A stretch of DNA of 16,704 nucleotides, taken from assembly GCA_046758905.1 (NCBI GenBank), contig JBHIBC010000060.1, positions 1-16,704 of the forward strand, read 5' to 3'. Under the pieces are notes generated by a model. The model saw only the letters and a program-made list of their open reading frames with translations. It did no database searches and was not told the DNA's origin. Source of the DNA: JBHIBC01 sp046758905. GTDB taxonomy: Bacteria; Acidobacteriota; Polarisedimenticolia; Gp22-AA2. The translations under genes and the position numbers were made by a program. Positions 12,136-16,704 of the stretch are shown piece after piece. Position 1 is the first letter of the stretch, and every line of letters starts with the position of its first letter.

Positions 12136-13998
12136 TTGAGCACACAGACCGGCGTCGCGCACCCCGGAGCCCGGGTTCAGGAGATCGAGGAAGTCGTCGT
12201 CCGGTTCGCCGGCGATTCGGGCGACGGGATGCAGCTGACCGGAACGCAGTTCGCGGATACGACCGCGTTGGTCGGCAACGACCTCGCGACGCTTCCCGAT
12301 TTCCCGGCCGAGATCCGGGCGCCCGCGGGCACCCTCGCGGGGGTCAGCGGGTACCAGATCAATTTCTCCTCGCGCGATATCCGGACCCCCGGGGACCAGC
12401 CGAACGTGCTGGTGGCGATGAACCCCGCGGCGCTGAGGGCCAACCTGCCGGACCTCGAGGAGGGCGGGATCCTGGTGGTCGACGGCGACGCCTTCAGCGC
12501 GTCCAACCTGGAGAAGGCCGGCTACAGGACCAACCCTCTGAGGGACGGCAGCCTGGCCGGCTACCGGGTCGTCGATATCCCGCTCACCAGCCTGACCCTC
12601 AGGGCGGTCTCCGGGACCGGCCTGGGCGGCCGCCAGGCGACCCGCTGCAGGAACTTCTTCGCGCTGGGGCTGCTCTTCTGGCTCTACGAGCGGCCGGTGG
12701 ACTACACCCGCGACTGGATCGAGAAGAAGTTCGGGAACCACCAGCAGGTGGCGCGGGCCAACACGCTGGCCCTGCTCGCGGGGTACAACTACGCCGACAC
12801 GACCGAGATCTTCACGGAGCACTACCGGGTGCGCAGGGCGAGCCTCGAGCCGGGCGTGTACCGCAAGATCACCGGCAACGAGGCGACCGCCACGGGCTTC
12901 ATCACGGCCGCGCTGCTCTCCGGGAGGCCCCTGTTCTACGGCTCCTACCCGATCACGCCGGCGAGCGATATCCTTCACGAGCTGTCGCGTCTGAAGAATT
13001 ATCCGGTGAAGACCTTCCAGGCGGAGGACGAGATCAGCGCCATGGGCGCCGCCATCGGCGCCGCATACGGCGGCGCGCTCGGGCTGTGCGGCACCAGCGG
13101 CCCCGGCGTGGCGCTCAAGAGCGAGGCCATCGGGCTGGCGGTGATGGCCGAGATCCCGGTGGTCGTCGCCAACATCCAGCGCGGCGGCCCGAGCACCGGG
13201 CTGCCGACCAAGACGGAGCAGGCCGACCTCCTGCAGGCGATGTACGGCCGCAACGGCGAGTGCCCCGTCGCGATCGTCGCGCCGGCCACGCCCGCCGACT
13301 GCTTCTGGATGGCGATCGAGGCGTTCAGGATCGCCACCAAGTACATGACCCCGGTCCTGTTCCTCTCGGACGGGTACCTGGGGAACGGCGCCGAGCCCTG
13401 GAGGATCCCGAAGCCGGGCGATCTGCCGAAGCTGCAGGTGCGGTTCGAGACCCGGGGGGACGGCTTCATGCCCTACCGCAGGGACGCCGAGACCCTGGCC
13501 CGGCCTTGGGCGATCCCCGGCACGCCCGGGCTCGAGCATCGGGTCGGGGGGCTGGAGAAGGAGGACGGGAGCGGCAACGTCAGCTACGACCCGCTCAACC
13601 ACGAGAAGATGGTGCGGCTGCGGGCCGAGAAGATCGCCCGGATCGCGGATGACATCCCCGAGGCGACGGTCGTGGGGAACGGCTCGGGCAAGGTGCTCGT
13701 GGTCGGCTGGGGAAGCACGCACGGCGCCATCGCCTCGGCGGTGGAGGGCTTCCAGCGCCGCGGGGCGCCGGTGTCGGCCCTCCATTTCCGCCACCTGAAC
13801 CCTTTCCCGCGCAACCTCGGAGATGTCCTGAGCCGGTTCGAGAGGGTGCTGGTGCCGGAGCTCAACCTCGGGCAGCTCCTCCTGCTCATCCGCGCCCGCT
13901 ACCTGGTGGACGCGGTCGGCCTCAACAAGGTCCAGGGAAAACCGTTCCGGGTCCGCGAGATCGCGGACGCGATCGCCGGGCTTTTGGGAGAGTCGTGA
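12136..13998 (+). CDS. korA: 2-oxoacid:ferredoxin oxidoreductase, alpha subunit (fused gamma-alpha)
   Basis: This 620-residue subunit starts at TTG 12136; the nearest purine-rich site (GGGAG 12119-12123) is rather distant. Residues about 18-210 are the gamma domain (VVVRFAGDSGDGMQLTGTQF, GVSGYQINFSS). The alpha (pyrimidine-binding) domain follows, with YPITP at 271-275, TFQAEDEISAMGAAIGAAYG, CGTSGPGVALKSEAIG and QRGGPSTGLPTKTEQADL. A C-terminal transketolase-like domain reads VLVVGWGSTHGAIASAVEGF. With KorB it oxidatively decarboxylates a 2-oxoacid with CoA, or carboxylates the acyl-CoA in reverse, using ferredoxin in the cytoplasm. The architecture matches 2-oxoglutarate oxidoreductases; other 2-oxoacids cannot be excluded from sequence alone. 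No separate gamma or ferredoxin subunit is encoded nearby. The stop is a few bases from korB. Confidence 0.93.
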   Translation: MSTQTGVAHPGARVQEIEEVVVRFAGDSGDGMQLTGTQFADTTALVGNDLATLPDFPAEIRAPAGTLAGVSGYQINFSSRDIRTPGDQPNVLVAMNPAALRANLPDLEEGGILVVDGDAFSASNLEKAGYRTNPLRDGSLAGYRVVDIPLTSLTLRAVSGTGLGGRQATRCRNFFALGLLFWLYERPVDYTRDWIEKKFGNHQQVARANTLALLAGYNYADTTEIFTEHYRVRRASLEPGVYRKITGNEATATGFITAALLSGRPLFYGSYPITPASDILHELSRLKNYPVKTFQAEDEISAMGAAIGAAYGGALGLCGTSGPGVALKSEAIGLAVMAEIPVVVANIQRGGPSTGLPTKTEQADLLQAMYGRNGECPVAIVAPATPADCFWMAIEAFRIATKYMTPVLFLSDGYLGNGAEPWRIPKPGDLPKLQVRFETRGDGFMPYRRDAETLARPWAIPGTPGLEHRVGGLEKEDGSGNVSYDPLNHEKMVRLRAEKIARIADDIPEATVVGNGSGKVLVVGWGSTHGAIASAVEGFQRRGAPVSALHFRHLNPFPRNLGDVLSRFERVLVPELNLGQLLLLIRARYLVDAVGLNKVQGKPFRVREIADAIAGLLGES

Positions 13999-14000
13999 TC

Positions 14001-15047
14001 ATGGCAACGGGGCATTCCGAGGCGAAGCTCGACGTCCAAGGGCCGAAGCTGAGCCGTGCCGACTTCGCCAGCGACCAGACGGTCCGCTGGTGTCCGGGCT
14101 GCGGAGACTACGCGATCCTCGCGCAGACCCAGAAGCTGATGCCCTCTCTGCAGATCGCTCGCGAGAGGATCGTCTTCATCTCCGGCATCGGGTGCAGCAG
14201 CCGCTTCCCCTACTACATGAACACATACGGGTTTCACAGCATCCACGGACGGGCCCCCACTCTGGCGACCGGCCTCAAGATCAGCCGCCCGGAGCTGTCC
14301 GTCTGGGTGGTTACCGGGGACGGAGACGGGCTGAGCATCGGCGGCAACCATCTCATCCACGCGATGCGGCGCAACCTCGACATCAACATCCTCCTCTTCA
14401 ACAACCGCATCTACGGGCTGACGAAGGGGCAGTACTCGCCGACCAGCGAGTTCGGAAAGAGGACGAAGTCGAGTCCGTTCGGCACCGCCGAGCAGCCGAT
14501 CAACCCCCTGGGGGTGGCGCTGGCGTCCGAGTGCACCTTCGTGGCGCGGGCCCTGGATACCGACACCCACCGGCTGAGCGCGATCCTCGAGCGGGCCGCG
14601 CGGCACAAAGGCACCGCCTTCGTCGAGATCTACCAGAACTGCAACATCTTCAACGACGGCGCCTTCGACGCGTTCGGGGCCCGCGAGGTGCGCAGCGATC
14701 GGACCGTGCTCCTGGAGCACGGGCGGCCGCTGGTCTTCGGCAAGGAGCGCAACCGCGGCATCCGCCTGAACGGATCGGAGCCGGAGGTGGTGACGATCGG
14801 CGAGGGGGGCGTCACCGAGGCGGACCTGCTGGTGCACGACGAGCGGCTGCCGGAGCCCACCATGGCCTACCTGCTGTCGCGCATGAACCACCCCGGCCTG
14901 CCGGTGGCCATGGGGGTGTTCTACGCCGTCGATCGGCCGTGTCTCGAGGACACACTCGAAGAGCAGTCGACACGGGCGATCGCCGCGCTCGGCGCGGGCA
15001 GCCTGGAGCGGCTGCTCCACTCCGGGGCGACCTGGACGGTGGGCTGA
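14001..15047 (+). CDS. korB: 2-oxoacid:ferredoxin oxidoreductase, beta subunit
   Basis: This 348-residue thiamine-diphosphate-binding subunit pairs with KorA. Cys31 and Cys34 (WCPGCGDY), Cys65 (GIGCSSRF) and Cys214 (QNCNIFND) are the four expected ligands of the [4Fe-4S] cluster. The cofactor motif runs from GDGDG at 106-110 to NILLFNNRIYGLTKGQYSPT. It lacks a separate ferredoxin domain, as is usual for the two-subunit enzyme. The start is ambiguous. GTG 13995 overlaps the korA stop as GTGA, but GGGAG (13986-13990) is better spaced for ATG 14001, which also gives the usual short N-terminus ending in ADFASDQTVRWCPGCG. The zinc-ribbon CBS gene follows after 26 bp. Physiologically this suggests a ferredoxin-linked TCA step, oxidative or reductive. 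Confidence 0.94.
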   Translation: MATGHSEAKLDVQGPKLSRADFASDQTVRWCPGCGDYAILAQTQKLMPSLQIARERIVFISGIGCSSRFPYYMNTYGFHSIHGRAPTLATGLKISRPELSVWVVTGDGDGLSIGGNHLIHAMRRNLDINILLFNNRIYGLTKGQYSPTSEFGKRTKSSPFGTAEQPINPLGVALASECTFVARALDTDTHRLSAILERAARHKGTAFVEIYQNCNIFNDGAFDAFGAREVRSDRTVLLEHGRPLVFGKERNRGIRLNGSEPEVVTIGEGGVTEADLLVHDERLPEPTMAYLLSRMNHPGLPVAMGVFYAVDRPCLEDTLEEQSTRAIAALGAGSLERLLHSGATWTVG

Positions 15048-15073
15048 GCGTCGCGCGGCGAGGAGGGGAGCGC

Positions 15074-15580
15074 ATGACCTGTCCCGATTGCGGGCACGAG
15101 AACATCGACGGCGTCGACGCCTGCGATCACTGCGGGCAGGATCTCCGATCGATCGACATCCCGGCCCCGAGGGAGGGCCTGCAGCGGACCATCATGGAGA
15201 CGCCGCTCCGGGAGCTGGGACCCACCCCGGCGCTGACCGTCGACGTTCAGGACCCGGTCTCCCGCGTGATCCGGCAGATGCAGGAGCGCCGGCTCGGGAG
15301 CGCGTTCGTACTCGACAACGACCGCCTGGTCGGCATCTTCACGGAGCGCGATGTGCTGAACCGGCTGGCGGGGCAGAAGCACGACCTCGACCGGCTGCGC
15401 GTCAGCCAGGTCATGACCCGCGACCCCAAGCCGCTCAGCGAGGACGACACCCTCGCGTTCGCCCTGAACAGGATGGCGGTCGGGAACTACCGGCACATCC
15501 CGATCCTGAAAGAGGGTGAGCCGCTGCGCTTCATCTCGGTCCGGGGAGTCCTGCGCTACCTCCACGAGAACGCCAACTGA
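15074..15580 (+). CDS. Zinc-ribbon and CBS-domain-pair fusion protein
   Basis: This 168-residue protein starts at ATG 15074 behind AGGAGG (15061-15066) with a seven-base spacing. The N-terminus is a compact zinc ribbon with Cys3, Cys6, Cys17 and Cys20 (CPDC and CDHC). A linker of about 20 residues follows, then CBS1 at about 41-100 (METPLRELG, RLVGIFTERDVLNRL) and CBS2 at about 105-165 (QVMTRDPKPL, GNYRHIPIL). It is a close relative of the CBS protein that starts this operon, with the ribbon added and a shorter C-terminus. The zinc ribbon probably mediates protein contact and the CBS pair probably binds an adenosyl nucleotide; both are inferred from the families. Its place right after korB suggests an effect on that enzyme. 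Confidence 0.9.
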   Translation: MTCPDCGHENIDGVDACDHCGQDLRSIDIPAPREGLQRTIMETPLRELGPTPALTVDVQDPVSRVIRQMQERRLGSAFVLDNDRLVGIFTERDVLNRLAGQKHDLDRLRVSQVMTRDPKPLSEDDTLAFALNRMAVGNYRHIPILKEGEPLRFISVRGVLRYLHENAN

Positions 15581-16491
15581 GGCGTCCGGGGTCCCTCCCG
15601 AAGGAGGATCGGCCCGCCGCGAGCCCGGCCTGCGCGGCCGCCGCCCTCCACCTGATTCTCCTGGTCCTGCTCGGGACGCCGCTGCTCGCGGCGCCGCCCC
15701 GTCGCGGCTGGTCGGACAGGACGGAGCTGAGCCTGGTGGTGACCGGCGGGAACGCGCGGGCGAACACGCTGGGCCTCAACAACAGCCTCGCGGGGAGGTG
15801 GGGCAGATCGAGCTTCACGCTGAGGACGGAGGCGGTGCGGGCCGCGTCGGCCACCGACGGCCGCTTCGCGGTGGGCACGACGAGCGACTTCGCCGTCGTG
15901 CAGCCGCGGAGCGAGGTGACGGCCGAGAGGTACTTCATCCGTGCCGAGTACAGCCGGACCGTGGCCGGCCGCCTCTCCTGGAGCTGTGCCGGGAGCTGGG
16001 AGCGCAACCGGCCCTCGGGGATCGAGGCCAGGCTCATCGCCTCCGGCGGGCTCGGGAACACCTGGTACGACCGGGAGGACCTCAGGCTCATCTCCCGGTA
16101 CGCGCTGACCTACACCGACGAGACGCAGGTCGCGCGCAGCGGCGACGGCTCGGACAGCTTCGCGGGGATCCGTGCGAGCCTGGACCTCGAGCGCGCCTTC
16201 GGGCGGAGGTCCCGCTACGAGCTGGCCCTGGTCCTGGACGGGAACCTCGACGAGACGGCCGACTACCGGGCCGACCTGGTCAACTCGGTCAGCGTGGCGA
16301 TGACCGACAGGCTCTCCCTCAAGGTCGGGCTCAAGCTGCTCTACGACAACCGTCCCGCCTTCGAGGATCTGGATCTGCGCGATGCGGCGGGCAATCCACT
16401 CACCGATCCGGCGGGAAACCCCATCGTGGTATCCGCGGGGCTGGACGAGCTGGACACCATCTTCACGACCTCGCTGGGGATCGATTTCTGA
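15577..16491 (+). CDS. DUF481-type outer-membrane beta-barrel protein; start uncertain, apparent CTG
   Basis: The mature region resembles the DUF481 family (YdiY-like, 'salt-induced outer membrane protein'). It opens TELSLVVTGGNARANTLGLN and has alternating beta-strand sequence such as YFIRAEYSRTVAGRLSWSCA. The last residue is Phe in SLGIDF, as expected for a beta-barrel. A signal peptide (ALHLILLVLLGTPLLAA, ending before PPRRGW) is encoded in frame upstream of GTG 15736, the first ordinary start codon, which would delete it. The frame opens after TGA 15517-15519, and the best start is CTG 15577, overlapping the previous stop as CTGA; a weak GAG lies eight bases upstream. This gives 304 residues. 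A sequencing error near 15580-15610, where AAGGAGGA (15600-15607) lies without a start after it, is the alternative. Function is unknown. Confidence 0.75.
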   Translation: MRRPGSLPKEDRPAASPACAAAALHLILLVLLGTPLLAAPPRRGWSDRTELSLVVTGGNARANTLGLNNSLAGRWGRSSFTLRTEAVRAASATDGRFAVGTTSDFAVVQPRSEVTAERYFIRAEYSRTVAGRLSWSCAGSWERNRPSGIEARLIASGGLGNTWYDREDLRLISRYALTYTDETQVARSGDGSDSFAGIRASLDLERAFGRRSRYELALVLDGNLDETADYRADLVNSVSVAMTDRLSLKVGLKLLYDNRPAFEDLDLRDAAGNPLTDPAGNPIVVSAGLDELDTIFTTSLGIDF

Positions 16492-16704
16492 GCCGGGCGA
16501 TGCAGCGAAGCCGCCCCGGGGGCTGTCGGAAGGTAAAGCGATCGTCGCCCCATCTTCGACAATTGGCGTCTGATCTCGGGGATCGGCGGGACGCAAGTCC
16601 TTGTTTTCCAAGGGGCGGGTCTTGAGGTTTTGTCAAGAGGTGTGCATCGGTGTTCGGTTATTGAGTATTGCGTAACTAATAGAACGGTGCGATACTATGG
16701 AGCA
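16492..16704. other. Non-coding, AT-richer right edge with small hairpins
   Basis: No convincing gene is visible in these 213 bases. Composition shifts towards A+T after about 16590. CCTTG (16599-16603) and CAAGG (16609-16613) form a small hairpin, and CTTGA (16621-16625) with TCAAG (16633-16637) forms a second dyad spaced by seven bases. Either could be an operator half-site pair or weak transcript structure. The stretch looks like a regulatory region for a gene beyond the window. Confidence 0.4.
16668..16696 (+). promoter_or_regulatory. Possible promoter directed out of the window
   Basis: TTGCGT (16668-16673), a 17-base spacer and GATACT (16691-16696) fit a weak sigma70 promoter. The -10 is preceded by TGC (16688-16690), which gives an extended -10 context. 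Any transcript would start near the window end, so the target gene cannot be seen. Confidence 0.3.

Noticed and set aside
12061..13794. Long open frame antisense to korA.
   Set aside because: It is a typical GC-rich shadow: no recognisable domain, biased to Arg, Gly, Val and His, and entirely covered by a strongly supported gene.
15736..16491. GTG 15736 as the start of the DUF481-type gene.
   Set aside because: It removes an evident signal peptide and the first residues of the first beta strand, which an outer-membrane protein needs.

Overview
The window is a very G+C-rich bacterial chromosome segment (about 70 % by eye) packed with genes, with short or overlapping junctions. Gene content points to an Acidobacteriota-like lineage or another deep-branching, high-GC, Gram-negative lineage: a Gld-type ABC operon with a DUF4340 gene, a two-subunit 2-oxoacid:ferredoxin oxidoreductase, a DUF481-type outer-membrane protein and a TPR-fused spermidine-synthase-like membrane protein. 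The taxonomic call is an inference from content. I see no rRNA, tRNA, CRISPR array, phage gene or insertion sequence.

Left part (1-6153): the 3' end of mltG reads in from the left edge and overlaps convergently with a tiny four-cysteine protein on the minus strand. A plus-strand membrane protein of unknown function follows. Its stop codon lies inside a good sigma70-type promoter that probably drives a four-gene operon: ABC ATPase, ABC permease, GldG-like auxiliary protein and DUF4340 protein. The promoter is followed by a leader that can fold into a long hairpin. Together these encode a membrane complex of the GldA-GldF-GldG type, which is widespread outside gliding bacteria and has no settled substrate.

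Middle part (6154-11464, minus strand): a convergent junction holding a 28-bp imperfect direct repeat separates the ABC operon from a probable four-gene minus-strand operon. In transcription order this is a secreted DUF2914 protein, a 150-residue protein made of two tandem copies of one small domain, a predicted exported basic protein of unknown function, and a 1078-residue protein joining a multi-pass membrane region, a degenerate spermidine-synthase-like domain and six TPRs. Its promoter (TTGACA, 17 bp, TACGAT) is clear, and two junctions overlap by a few bases, suggesting translational coupling. Upstream of it lies a 67-residue single-pass membrane protein.

Right part (11465-16704, plus strand): a divergent intergenic region with a nested palindrome and a perfect extended -10 element leads into an operon of CBS-pair protein, korA, korB, zinc-ribbon/CBS-pair protein and DUF481 outer-membrane protein. 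KorAB interconverts 2-oxoglutarate and succinyl-CoA with ferredoxin (or handles a related 2-oxoacid). The two flanking CBS proteins are clearly paralogous and are good candidates for adenine-nucleotide-responsive regulators of this enzyme. Two genes in the window, the duplicated-domain protein and the DUF481 protein, have no ATG, GTG or TTG at a sensible position; each instead has a CTG overlapping the upstream stop as CTGA. The last 210 bases are AT-richer, non-coding and probably regulatory for a gene beyond the edge.
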